Positions 7,751-17,264 of a DNA stretch of 64,000 bases are shown here, one piece after another; the stretch's first letter is position 1, and each line of letters opens with the position of its first letter. Below the pieces are notes generated by a model that worked only from the letters and a program-made list of their open reading frames with translations, did no database searches and was not told the DNA's origin. Both the position numbers and the translations under genes were made by a program. This DNA is from Arenibacter sp. P308M17 (lineage in GTDB: Bacteria; Bacteroidota; Bacteroidia; Flavobacteriales; Flavobacteriaceae). The stretch covers positions 186,001 to 250,000 of the forward strand of contig NZ_QVON01000004.1 of NCBI RefSeq assembly GCF_003426735.1, given 5' to 3'.

Positions 7751-8383
7751 CTAAAGATCCAACACCTTTATCTGATTTCGATAAAGTGCTATCTTACCTT
7801 CATTTTCCATTTTTTTCAATAACCGGGATACCACCACTCGCGAAGTGTGAAGATCGTAGGCTATTTCCTGATGGGTAGCATATAGTACATCATCCTGGGT
7901 TACTTTGGCCTTGTCCTGCAAGTGTTTCAACAACCGTTCATCCATTCTTAGAAAAGCAAGCGTATCTATGGTTTCCATAAGCTCCATCATACGGGCATTA
8001 TAACTGTCCAATATAAACTTTTGCCATGATTTGTATTTTCCCATCCATATCTCCAGATATGCCACAGGGATCATCAATAAGTCGGTATCCGTTTCGGCCA
8101 CGGCCCTAATTCCACTAGTCCTATTCCCCATACAACAAGAAAAAGTCATGGCGCAGGTATCCCCTTTTTCCACGAAGTACAACAACAGTTCATTGCCCTC
8201 ATCATCTTCCCTTAAAACCTTAATGGCACCGCTCAGCAACAAGGGCATGGACTTGATATTGTCACCTATTTCCATTAGGGTTTGGCCTTGGCTAACTTTT
8301 TTATAACTACCTACTTTCCTTATTTCCTCTAACAACTCCGGTTCAAAAAGATAACCATAATGTAATTGTAATGCTTCCGTCAT
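7751..8383 (-). CDS. Crp/Fnr family transcriptional regulator
   Basis: DNA-binding regulator with an N-terminal cyclic-nucleotide-binding-type beta-barrel (about residues 20-140) and a C-terminal winged helix. The recognition helix reads HTSRVVVSRLLKKME: it keeps the SR pair of FNR but has Val where CRP and FNR have the base-contacting Glu, so its operator need not be TGTGA or TTGAT. It contains CAMTFSCCMG, a Cys-Cys pair that could be redox-active (speculative), and no FNR-type N-terminal Fe-S cysteine set. It lies 10 bp after the aldose-epimerase gene on the same strand, so probably co-transcribed with it. Candidate target: the TGTAAC-N4-GTTACA dyad at 5251. Confidence 0.88.
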   Translation of the reverse strand: MTEALQLHYGYLFEPELLEEIRKVGSYKKVSQGQTLMEIGDNIKSMPLLLSGAIKVLREDDEGNELLLYFVEKGDTCAMTFSCCMGNRTSGIRAVAETDTDLLMIPVAYLEIWMGKYKSWQKFILDSYNARMMELMETIDTLAFLRMDERLLKHLQDKAKVTQDDVLYATHQEIAYDLHTSRVVVSRLLKKMENEGKIALYRNQIKVLDL

Positions 8384-8393
8384 GCCTATCGTT

Positions 8394-9173
8394 TCAAATA
8401 TTAGGTTGAACTGTTACCGAAAAAATCCTTTCAGACCCATTTACAGTCTGAAATCCGTTGTGCAAATCTTTCTGGCCTACAGCATAGGGATAAAAGGAAA
8501 TTGGTTCTATACATATCATATTGGGCACCTCTGTCCACAACATAAAATTTCCGAAGCCTTCGGTTTTTAGACTAAGCTCTCCAACATCCCTTAGGGTAAG
8601 GAAATTACAGTCCATCACCGGCAAGGCCCTATTGCCCGCATTGAGCACTTCTTGAAGGCCAATGGTACGATCCGGAGTCCTTATGGAGGCTTTATCATAA
8701 TTTAGTTTAAAGGCCGGATGATATCCCAACATAAAGGGCATTCCTTCTTCTGCCTTAATTTTGAATTGAATTCTTAGACCGTTTTCCAAAATTTCGAAAG
8801 ACTTTGTAAATTCAAAGCTATAGGGCCATGATAAATATTCTTGGGTGGATTTCGCAGGAAATTTGGAGTTTTTTATAGGGGTGCCCGAAGTGTATTTTTT
8901 ATTAAAGACAAGCTTTGTCTTGGATTCGGAAACCAATTGGTAGGCCATTTCCCGCAATAGGCCATGTTGATCCTGTACCGCAGTACCTTTTGGGGTGGTA
9001 ACCCTAAAATCGGCTTCGTTCGTAGGCCCTATAATCGGAAACATTTCAGTGTCCGAGTTTCGCCATCCCGGACTACCTTTTTGGTGGATATACTCCTGTC
9101 CGAGGACCGAGTAGCCTACCAATTCCCCTTCATCTATTTTCACTATTTGATCATGTAATTCCAGATGTACCAT
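8394..9173 (-). CDS. Aldose 1-epimerase family protein
   Basis: Cytoplasmic galactose-mutarotase-like beta-sandwich protein, 259 aa, shorter than GalM (about 340 aa) and of the LacX/YeaD-like subgroup. Visible features are an early EYIHQKGSPGWRNSDTEMFP region, HGLLREM (substrate-binding His) and HPAFKL (second His) with the C-terminal CIEPIS. The substrate is probably a hexose or hexose phosphate. First gene of a likely two-gene unit with the Crp/Fnr regulator. Confidence 0.82.
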   Translation of the reverse strand: MVHLELHDQIVKIDEGELVGYSVLGQEYIHQKGSPGWRNSDTEMFPIIGPTNEADFRVTTPKGTAVQDQHGLLREMAYQLVSESKTKLVFNKKYTSGTPIKNSKFPAKSTQEYLSWPYSFEFTKSFEILENGLRIQFKIKAEEGMPFMLGYHPAFKLNYDKASIRTPDRTIGLQEVLNAGNRALPVMDCNFLTLRDVGELSLKTEGFGNFMLWTEVPNMICIEPISFYPYAVGQKDLHNGFQTVNGSERIFSVTVQPNI

Positions 9174-9244
9174 TTACTTTTACTTTTATGGAATAGCGTT
9201 ATCTCTTTTCCAATGATTCCAGATTTTAAAAAAATTACAAAATT

Positions 9245-10486
9245 CTATTCGAACTGTATGGCCTTTACCGGGGAAATTTTAGTAATGATATAGGAAGGCA
9301 GAAGCAGCATCAACAGACATAATATTAAAACCCCGATGTTGAGCAAGACCACGGTAACTACATCCAGGTGCACAGGAATATAATCTATATAATACTCCTT
9401 GGGATTGGGAAATTTGAACATTCGGAATTTATACTGCAACCCAATAATGCCCAATCCAATGATATTGCCCAGTAACAATCCAACACCTATCAAATAGGCG
9501 GCATTATACAGGAATATCTTGCGTATGCTCCAATTGGAGGACCCCAAGGCCTTTAAGATACCGATCATTTGGGTCCGTTCCAATATTAAAACGAGCAGGG
9601 CGGTGATCATATTGATGCCCCCTACAATGATCATTATACCTATAATCAATGCTATATTAAAATCGAAAAGACCAAGCCATTCAAAAATCCTGTAATACTT
9701 GTCCTTTATGGTCTGTGTATCCAGATTGGATAAGGTATTCCCATAAATTTCCTTGGCCTTGTTGTCCATGTCATCAAAATCATCAACAAAGATTTCAAAG
9801 TTTCCCACTTCATTATCGGCCCATTTATTCATGTGCTGAATGTGCCGAAGGTCAATGAAAATATAGGAACCATCCAACTCCTCAAAGCCACTGTCGTAAA
9901 TGCCCGTTATGGTAAATTTACGTTGATTGGGCATTTTGGATGCATCATTCTCCTTAAAAAAAATGGCAATAAAGGAGTCGCCCGTCTTTAAATTTAAACG
10001 ATTGGACAACACCTGGGATATCAATGTTCCATCATTGATTTCCCCTCCAAAATTGGGCAGGGCGCCATCCGTTAAAAACTCTTTAAAAACAGCCCAATTA
10101 TAATCCGGCCCGACACCTTTGGCCAAAATACCTTCAAAAGTCTCTTCGGTCCTTATTATCCCTGCCTTGGTAGCTACCCCCTGAATATGCCTTATACCGT
10201 TGACCGATTTAAATTCCGGATAAAATTCCTGATCAAGGGAAACAGGGACCATGGACACCTCGGAAGTGTTGTTGTCATAGTTATATATCTGGATGTGGCC
10301 GTTAAAGGCAGCGATCTTTTCCCGTATTTTGTGCTTAAGACCCACTCCCGTAGAAATGGCTACCAACATCATTATTACACCCAATGTAATTGCCGCAATA
10401 GCTATTTTTATTATTGGTGCAGATATACTAATTTTATGCTCCTTACCTGTAACAAGGCGTTTGGCGATAAAAAATTCTAAATTCAA
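9245..10486 (-). CDS. LolC/LolE-like ABC transporter permease (FtsX domain), TTG start
   Basis: Inner-membrane permease of the lipoprotein-release or MacB class. It has an N-terminal transmembrane helix (about residues 25-50), a MacB-like periplasmic core, then a C-terminal FtsX domain with three helices (GGINMITALLVLILERTQ, ILKALGSSNWSIRK). The usual flavobacterial N-terminus MNLEFFIAKRL begins here with a TTG codon; no ATG or GTG lies in frame between the upstream stop and residue 39. The start is only 3 bp from the ATG of the divergent NamZ-like gene, so each promoter must lie inside the neighbouring gene. No ATPase subunit is adjacent, normal for this family in Bacteroidota. Confidence 0.87.
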   Translation of the reverse strand: MNLEFFIAKRLVTGKEHKISISAPIIKIAIAAITLGVIMMLVAISTGVGLKHKIREKIAAFNGHIQIYNYDNNTSEVSMVPVSLDQEFYPEFKSVNGIRHIQGVATKAGIIRTEETFEGILAKGVGPDYNWAVFKEFLTDGALPNFGGEINDGTLISQVLSNRLNLKTGDSFIAIFFKENDASKMPNQRKFTITGIYDSGFEELDGSYIFIDLRHIQHMNKWADNEVGNFEIFVDDFDDMDNKAKEIYGNTLSNLDTQTIKDKYYRIFEWLGLFDFNIALIIGIMIIVGGINMITALLVLILERTQMIGILKALGSSNWSIRKIFLYNAAYLIGVGLLLGNIIGLGIIGLQYKFRMFKFPNPKEYYIDYIPVHLDVVTVVLLNIGVLILCLLMLLLPSYIITKISPVKAIQFE

Positions 10487-10489
10487 TTT

Positions 10490-11737
10490 ATGGCAGTTTT
10501 TTCCATTTTCAAAAATACAGTTTTATTATTGGTTTTTACACTTTCTTCTTGTGGAAACCATGGCAAATCACAGAATAAAGCACTCAACAAGGTAGTAGTG
10601 CGGGATACCCTTGACAACGATCTGCCTATAACCATAGCGGCCAACAGAATTGCCACTTACCTTCCTTTACTTGAGGGGAAGCGGGTTGGAATAGTAGCCA
10701 ATCAGACCAGTGTCCTCTTTAAGGATACCCAACCCTTGTCCTACACCCATATTGTGGATTCCCTTTTGGCCAAGCACATCAATATTAAACAAGTATTTGC
10801 CCCTGAACACGGGTTTCGGGGTGATGCCGATGCCGGGGAAAAGGTAAGTGATGGAAAGGACCATAAAACAGGACTCCCCATAATTTCCCTCTATGGAAAA
10901 AACCGTAAGCCTTCCAAAGAACAATTACGCGATCTAGATGTAATTCTGTTCGACATACAGGATGTGGGGGTACGTTTCTACACCTATATAGCTACCATGC
11001 AATTGGTCATGGAGGCGTGTGCGGAAAACAATATTCCTATAATTGTCTTGGACAGACCCAACCCGAACGGACATTACGTGGATGGTCCTAGCATGGAGAC
11101 CCAACATAGGGGCTTTTTGGGAATGACCAATATTCCCTTGGTCTATGGGATGACCATTGGGGAATATGCCAATATGATCAACAAAGAGGGCTGGCTGGAA
11201 AACAAAGTTGTAGCGGACCTGACGGTAATCCCGATGGAAAATTATAACCACTCTAAAGATTACATATTGCCTATCAGGCCCTCCCCCAACCTTCCCAATA
11301 TCACTTCTATTTATCTGTATCCCAGCCTGGGATTATTTGAAGGTACCAATGTAAATGCAGGTCGTGGAACAGAGTTTCAGTTTCAACGTTATGGCGCCTC
11401 CTTTTTGGACAGTACCCAATATGATTTTAAATATACCCCTGCTCCTAATTTTGGATCGAAGGACCCAAAGCAGAAAGATAAAATATGTTATGGAAAGGAC
11501 TTGTCCAAAACGCCCAAAATGAATACCGTGAATTTGGATTACCTATTGGATGCCTACAAGAACACCAAGGACAAGAGCCTATTTTTTAATACAAGTGGCT
11601 TTACCAAACATGCCGGCACCACAGAATTACAAAAACAGATCGAGGCCGGACTTTCCCAAGAAGAAATAAGGAAGACCTGGCAAAATGATATAGCCCAATT
11701 CAAAGAAATAAGGGCCAAATATCTAATCTACAATTGA
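10490..11737 (+). CDS. namZ: DUF1343 exo-beta-N-acetylmuramidase (NamZ-like) lipoprotein
   Basis: Predicted secreted enzyme removing N-acetylmuramic acid from peptidoglycan fragments. The N-terminus is a lipoprotein signal (LVFTLSSCGNHG, Cys about residue 21). The mature part carries the DUF1343 hallmarks: LEGKRVGIVANQTSV, FAPEHGFRGDADAGEKV, DVILFDIQDVGVRFYTYI, and GTNVNAGRGTEFQF. Length 415 aa fits NamZ. It starts 3 bp from the divergent permease gene and ends 10 bp inside the convergent desaturase gene, so it has essentially no private intergenic DNA. It pairs functionally with the N-acetylglucosamine kinase at 15.3 kb and nagB at 41.3 kb in cell-wall sugar recycling (inference). Confidence 0.85.
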   Translation: MAVFSIFKNTVLLLVFTLSSCGNHGKSQNKALNKVVVRDTLDNDLPITIAANRIATYLPLLEGKRVGIVANQTSVLFKDTQPLSYTHIVDSLLAKHINIKQVFAPEHGFRGDADAGEKVSDGKDHKTGLPIISLYGKNRKPSKEQLRDLDVILFDIQDVGVRFYTYIATMQLVMEACAENNIPIIVLDRPNPNGHYVDGPSMETQHRGFLGMTNIPLVYGMTIGEYANMINKEGWLENKVVADLTVIPMENYNHSKDYILPIRPSPNLPNITSIYLYPSLGLFEGTNVNAGRGTEFQFQRYGASFLDSTQYDFKYTPAPNFGSKDPKQKDKICYGKDLSKTPKMNTVNLDYLLDAYKNTKDKSLFFNTSGFTKHAGTTELQKQIEAGLSQEEIRKTWQNDIAQFKEIRAKYLIYN

Positions 11738-12579
11738 CCAGTGGATTTTATATCCATTTTTTCTGGCGATTTATAAGGCTTAAACGGAATTTTCAATAAA
11801 GCCCCGATATTGGAATTTTCCTTTGCATTGGGACAGGTATCCACACCGTATACAATTTCATTATTGGGCAATTTCATATAGGTTCCAAGGAGTCGATCCC
11901 ATATAGAAAATATATTCCCATAATTACTGTCCGTATAGGGTAATTTATAATGGTGGTGCACTTTGTGCATATCCGGTGAGACAATGACCCAACCCAATAT
12001 GTCATCCATCCTTTTTGGCAAGGAAATATTGGCATGGTTAAATTGTGACAGCACCACCGATAGGGCCTGATATATCATAATTATGGCTACCGGCGCACCT
12101 ACCACAAAGGTTCCAAAACACGTAAAGACAAATCGGACCACGCTTTCTACCGGATGGTGCCTATTGGCAGTGGTAGTATCCACTTCATGATCGGTATGAT
12201 GGACCAGGTGGAAGCCCCAGAGCACCTTCACCTTATGCTCTACCCAGTGGGCCAACCATGCGCTAAAAAAGTCGAGCATCATTACCCCCAACAACAGCTT
12301 GAGCCATAATGGGATTACCGGCAGCCACTGAAGGACCCCAAAATTATTGGCCAAGGTCCAATCACTGGTTTTCAGCAACAAAAAGGCCAAAGGAAAATTT
12401 ACAAGGATGGTCGTTAGGGTAAAAAAAATATTGGTACCCGCATGTCTCAGCTTGTTATATTGTAATTGAAACAGGGGAATTATGAACTCCAATATCCAAA
12501 AAAAGGCAATCCCGGACACCAATATGATACTCCGGTGCGCGGGAGGGATAGTTTCAAAATAGTTGTAAATGGCTTCCAT
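11728..12579 (-). CDS. Sterol desaturase / fatty acid hydroxylase family protein
   Basis: Integral-membrane di-iron hydroxylase or desaturase of 283 aa. Several transmembrane segments surround the conserved histidine clusters: HWVEH, HLVHHTD, NRHHPVE and HKVHHHY, the eight-His pattern of the FA_hydroxylase family. The substrate is a lipid of unknown kind. Its 3' end overlaps the convergent NamZ-like gene by 10 bp. Confidence 0.85.
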   Translation of the reverse strand: MEAIYNYFETIPPAHRSIILVSGIAFFWILEFIIPLFQLQYNKLRHAGTNIFFTLTTILVNFPLAFLLLKTSDWTLANNFGVLQWLPVIPLWLKLLLGVMMLDFFSAWLAHWVEHKVKVLWGFHLVHHTDHEVDTTTANRHHPVESVVRFVFTCFGTFVVGAPVAIIMIYQALSVVLSQFNHANISLPKRMDDILGWVIVSPDMHKVHHHYKLPYTDSNYGNIFSIWDRLLGTYMKLPNNEIVYGVDTCPNAKENSNIGALLKIPFKPYKSPEKMDIKSTGQL

Positions 12580-12633
12580 AGCCTAAATTTACAAAATAGT
12601 TTTAACATAAAATCTCGAGAAATTTTACATTTT

Positions 12634-12712
12634 ACCTCACCCGGGACTGCCGAAAAGGCAGATTGGAAGCCTTGTCTAAGGAACGGGCGGGTCCCACCAC
12701 ATGCGTTGGAGA
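12634..12712. repeat. Short GC-rich repeat related to 1470-1641
   Basis: Contains CTGCC-GAAAA-GGCAG at 12647-12661, the same stem and nearly the same loop as in 1470-1641, followed by ACGGGCGGG. It sits upstream of the desaturase and downstream of the YkgJ-type gene. No coding function seen. Confidence 0.45.
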
Positions 12713-12803
12713 ATCTTTAAACTAAGTAATTATGTGTGAAAAAAAATGAACTGATTCGATATGCAGTTGGCCGTTGACCATCAGGCTATATTTTTACCTT
12801 GGC

Positions 12804-13295
12804 CTACTTTATTAATTTTTTCATTTCCTCCACTATATTGTATGCAGCCGGACAAATGGCGACATTCTGTAGGGTCAGATTACTTATTTGCTGGAACTTT
12901 TTCCTATCGGTATGTGGAAATTCACGGCAGGCCTTAGGCCTTACCCCATAAATGGAACAATAATTATCAGGACCTAAAAAGGTACAGGGAACACTTTGCA
13001 GTACATAATCGTTCTCCTCGTCCACCCTCAAAAATTGATCTATAAATTTCTGGGGCTTCATACGGAGATGTTTGGCAATACGCTCTATATCCGCATTGGT
13101 AAAAAGGGGGCCGGTAGTCTTGCAACAATTGGCACATTTTAAACAATCGGTTCTCCTAAATTCCGCCCCGTGCAGGTCCTGCATTATATAATCCAGATCC
13201 TTTGGCGGTTTTTTCCGAAGCCTGCCAAAGAATTTCTTATTTTCATTATGCTTTTCCTGCGCTAACTTTGGAAGTTGCCTAATTACCTCATCCAT
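12804..13295 (-). CDS. YkgJ family cysteine cluster protein
   Basis: Putative zinc- or iron-chelating protein of 163 aa. The conserved cysteines appear as CLKCANCC, then PCTFL...YCSIYGVRPKACREFP, the UPF0153/CxxCxxCC pattern. The frame is open to 13400, but that would overlap the divergent methyltransferase; the ATG at 13295 (MDEVIRQLPKL) gives the usual family N-terminus. A perfect -7-type TAAATTTG lies on this strand at 13350-13357. Biochemical role unknown. Confidence 0.8.
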   Translation of the reverse strand: MDEVIRQLPKLAQEKHNENKKFFGRLRKKPPKDLDYIMQDLHGAEFRRTDCLKCANCCKTTGPLFTNADIERIAKHLRMKPQKFIDQFLRVDEENDYVLQSVPCTFLGPDNYCSIYGVRPKACREFPHTDRKKFQQISNLTLQNVAICPAAYNIVEEMKKLIK

Positions 13296-13358
13296 TATGG
13301 AATAAACTTTTAAAAGTTGGTTAAAAGTCCCACATTTGCATGTAAATAACAAATTTAA

Positions 13359-14072
13359 ATGGCTAAGGACATTTTGGGCAGGGCGCTTTTGGATTACCAA
13401 TCCGGTAAATATTCCGAAGATATCAAGACCTATTCCTCATTGGATGAGGAAGATATTATACCTATCCCCTACCTCTTTAGGGACTTTAGGAAAATGCCGC
13501 CCTTGGAACAAAAAGCGCTAAAGCTATGCAAGGGCAATATCCTGGATATTGGCTGCGGAGCGGGCAGCCACAGCCTCTATTTGCAAAAAAAAGGCTTCCC
13601 TGTTACCGCCCTGGACCAATCTCCCGGAGCTATTGAAACCTGCAAACTAAGGGGCATTAAAAACACTGTATTACAAGATGTTAAGCATTTTAATCTTCAA
13701 AAGTACGATACCCTCCTGATGCTCATGAACGGCATTGGGATAGTGGGGAAATTAAGGAACATAGACCCCTTTTTCTCCCATTTAAAATCGCTCTTAAAAC
13801 CAAACGGCCAGATACTCCTGGATTCCAGCGATATTATTTACATGTTCGAGGAGGATGAGGACGGGGGCTATTGGATTCCGGATGACCAGAATTACTACGG
13901 GGAGGTAACCTTTGTAATGGAATATAAAGGCGAGAAAAGTGAACCCTTGGATTGGTTGTATTTGGATTATAACACTTTGCAACGTGCGGCAAATGCAAAT
14001 AACTTAACTTGTGAGCTTGTAAGCAAAGGAAAGCATTATGACTATTTGGCCAAACTTACCGCAATTGGGTAA
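13359..14072 (+). CDS. Class I SAM-dependent methyltransferase
   Basis: Small-molecule-type methyltransferase, 237 aa. Motif I is ILDIGCGAGSHSLYL (about residues 63-78), followed by VTALDQSPGAIETC (motif II acidic residue) and a DTLLMLMNGIGIVG segment. The C-terminal half has a DWLYLDY motif. Substrate unknown. Divergent from the YkgJ-type gene over a 63-bp gap. Confidence 0.82.
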   Translation: MAKDILGRALLDYQSGKYSEDIKTYSSLDEEDIIPIPYLFRDFRKMPPLEQKALKLCKGNILDIGCGAGSHSLYLQKKGFPVTALDQSPGAIETCKLRGIKNTVLQDVKHFNLQKYDTLLMLMNGIGIVGKLRNIDPFFSHLKSLLKPNGQILLDSSDIIYMFEEDEDGGYWIPDDQNYYGEVTFVMEYKGEKSEPLDWLYLDYNTLQRAANANNLTCELVSKGKHYDYLAKLTAIG

Positions 14073-14132
14073 TACCATGCTATATTTGTCGTTATCATAA
14101 CAGTAAGGGTCCTTTAATAAAAACTGACAAGA

Positions 14133-14912
14133 ATGAAGAAAATATCCGTAGTACTTTTGGTGATCATGGCCTTGTTCCTAGGCTGTTCCAAGGACTCCAA
14201 CGACAGTGATGTCCTAAAGGTAGATAAAACGGCCAATCTTAAAGGTCCGGGCGATTCCGCAAACGATCTACTGTCCGACTCCAGTTTTAAAAACTTGGCC
14301 ATCGAAATTGCCTATGTAACCAATTTTGCCCCTACTGAAACAGCCGTTTCCAATTTTGTAGCCCTTTTGAACGAGCGTTCCCATAAAGATAATATAAGCA
14401 TTATATACAAGGAATTGGCCTCTCCCAAAAAGGATAGCCTTTCGATCCAAGAAGTATTTGAATTGGAAAAAGAGCATAGGACCGTATACAATAATGGGGA
14501 CACGCTGGGACTGTACATCTATTTTACCGATGCCACTTCCGGTAGCGATAAGCCCAATGAAGATCTGGTAACCCTGGGTGCCGTATACCGCAATACCTCT
14601 ATGGTCATTTACGAGGCTACTATTAGAAATTTGGCTTCGAGGAGTTCGTTGATCAGTACATCAACCGTGGAAGCGGCTACCTTAAGCCACGAGGCAGGGC
14701 ATTTATTTGGATTGGTAAACTTGGGAACGCCGTCTGTAAACGCACACGAAGACCCAGATGCCAAAAGCCATTGTAACGAACAGAGTTGCCTAATGCGGGC
14801 AGAACTCCAATTTGGATGGGGGATGGCCAAAATGTTAACGGCCAAAAATGGGGCGATACCCGGGTTTGGCACGGAGTGCCTCCTTGATCTAAAGGCCAAT
14901 GGAGGAAAATAA
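14133..14912 (+). CDS. Zincin-type metalloprotease lipoprotein
   Basis: Predicted envelope metalloprotease. The signal is ALFLGCSKDS with lipobox Cys at about residue 19. The catalytic motif SHEAGHLFGLVN (about residues 188-199) is an HExxHxxG zincin motif; a CLMRAE segment about 30 residues later could provide the Met-turn. Related flavobacterial proteins are annotated as membrane metalloprotease. Length 259 aa. Nothing visible indicates a substrate. It precedes ridA by 18 bp and is probably co-transcribed with it. Confidence 0.78.
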   Translation: MKKISVVLLVIMALFLGCSKDSNDSDVLKVDKTANLKGPGDSANDLLSDSSFKNLAIEIAYVTNFAPTETAVSNFVALLNERSHKDNISIIYKELASPKKDSLSIQEVFELEKEHRTVYNNGDTLGLYIYFTDATSGSDKPNEDLVTLGAVYRNTSMVIYEATIRNLASRSSLISTSTVEAATLSHEAGHLFGLVNLGTPSVNAHEDPDAKSHCNEQSCLMRAELQFGWGMAKMLTAKNGAIPGFGTECLLDLKANGGK

Positions 14913-14930
14913 TTACAAAAATTTATACGT

Positions 14931-15311
14931 ATGAAAAAAATAATCACCACTACAAACGCACCTGCACCAATAGGACCGTACAACCAAGCCATACTCGCAG
15001 GAAACACCTTGTATATCTCAGGGCAAATTCCTATTGATCCAAAAACCGGGGATTTGGTGTCCGGGGATATCAAAAAAGAAACCGAACAGTCCATGCAAAA
15101 TCTAAAAGCCATTCTTGCAGAGGCAGGAATGACTTTTGAAAATGTTGTTAAATCATCAATTTTCGTAAAGGATATGCACCAATTTTCACAAATTAACGAA
15201 GTATATGGTGCCTATTTTGATGCGGATACCGCTCCGGCCAGGGAAACCGTAGAAGTCGCCAATCTTCCCAAATTTGTAAATGTTGAAATATCTATGATTG
15301 CTATTCAATAG
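14931..15311 (+). CDS. ridA: RidA family reactive enamine/imine deaminase
   Basis: Cytoplasmic trimeric enzyme that hydrolyses reactive 2-aminoacrylate-type intermediates from PLP enzymes. At 126 aa it is full length. Hallmarks are PIGPYNQAI, LYISGQIP, the central QNLKAILAEAG helix, and the C-terminal APARETVEVANLPK with the catalytic Arg, then VEISMIA. It ends 11 bp inside the convergent kinase gene. Confidence 0.95.
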   Translation: MKKIITTTNAPAPIGPYNQAILAGNTLYISGQIPIDPKTGDLVSGDIKKETEQSMQNLKAILAEAGMTFENVVKSSIFVKDMHQFSQINEVYGAYFDADTAPARETVEVANLPKFVNVEISMIAIQ

Positions 15312-16155
15312 CGGCTTTATGAAATTCCACCAGGCCTTCAATGGGTCTTTGCCTTATAACGCCTAGAATCAGATCGTTTCTTTCTACTACGGTAGCCAGT
15401 TCCTCGCGTAGGTAATAGGCGATACTGCCCACAAAGCTTACGGGTACCTTTGTTGCCAATTCAAACTGCATAATGTAGTTGTTCACAAACTGCTGAAAGC
15501 CCTTGTCTATAACCCCTCTGCAATAGGGGTGATTTTTATTCTCAACAATGAATCTGGCAAAAGTGGCCAAATAGGTATTTGGATTGGGTTGTTTGTACAA
15601 ATTTTCCTTGATGACATCGGCATCCAAATTGTATTCCTTGGCAAACTTGGTTGCCAGGTCCATCGGGATTTTATTAAAGTAATAATCCCTTATCAACTTC
15701 CTTCCAAAAAAGTTACCACTGCCATCATCCATAGGAATATATCCCAAAGACGTAACCTTTTGGTGCAATATCTCACCGTCGTAATAGCTGCAATTGGAGC
15801 CCGTACCCAAAATACAGACAATTGCGTGCTGCCCTACTTTTGTGGTAGCAAATATGGCCGCATAGGTATCTTCCTTTACCTCTGCCTTGGCATTGGGAAA
15901 AAATTCATTAAAAATCTCGGTTAAAAACTTTTTCATCCTATCGGTACCACAACCGGCACCATAAAAGTACAAGTGGGTAACATCCTTCCTGTTCTTGGAA
16001 AGCTCAAAATTATTGGCCAATCGGTCTTCGATTACTGGGCGAGTCAATACTTCAGGACTTAATCCCAAAGTTTGGGTCATGAACAACTGCTTTCCCTTCC
16101 CATCCAAGGCAATCCAATCCGATTTGGTTGCACCACTATCTACAATCAATATCAT
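15301..16155 (-). CDS. BadF/BadG family N-acetylglucosamine kinase-like protein
   Basis: Sugar kinase of the ASKHA fold, 284 aa. The N-terminal phosphate loop is ILIVDSGATKSDW, the second nucleotide motif is VCILGTGSNCSYYDG, and GYIPMDDGSGNFFGRKLI is typical of the N-acetylglucosamine kinase branch. Probable role is phosphorylation of GlcNAc or MurNAc released from the wall, feeding NagB at 41.3 kb. An exact substrate cannot be assigned from sequence. Confidence 0.82.
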   Translation of the reverse strand: MILIVDSGATKSDWIALDGKGKQLFMTQTLGLSPEVLTRPVIEDRLANNFELSKNRKDVTHLYFYGAGCGTDRMKKFLTEIFNEFFPNAKAEVKEDTYAAIFATTKVGQHAIVCILGTGSNCSYYDGEILHQKVTSLGYIPMDDGSGNFFGRKLIRDYYFNKIPMDLATKFAKEYNLDADVIKENLYKQPNPNTYLATFARFIVENKNHPYCRGVIDKGFQQFVNNYIMQFELATKVPVSFVGSIAYYLREELATVVERNDLILGVIRQRPIEGLVEFHKAAIE

Positions 16156-16172
16156 ATAACAAGATTATTAAT

Positions 16173-16220
16173 AAAGAATCCTGAAAATAAACAAAATATT
16201 GCTTAATCTCAGGATTCTTT
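16173..16220 (-). terminator. Likely gapA terminator hairpin
   Basis: Stem AAAGAATCCTGA / TCAGGATTCTTT, 12 bp perfect, with a 24-nt loop, placed 20 bp after the gapA stop codon. The loop is long for an intrinsic terminator, so confidence is moderate. Confidence 0.5.
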
Positions 16221-16239
16221 TTATTATTACCCTAATAGA

Positions 16240-17259
<1,020 letters not shown>

Positions 17260-17264
17260 TTAAA

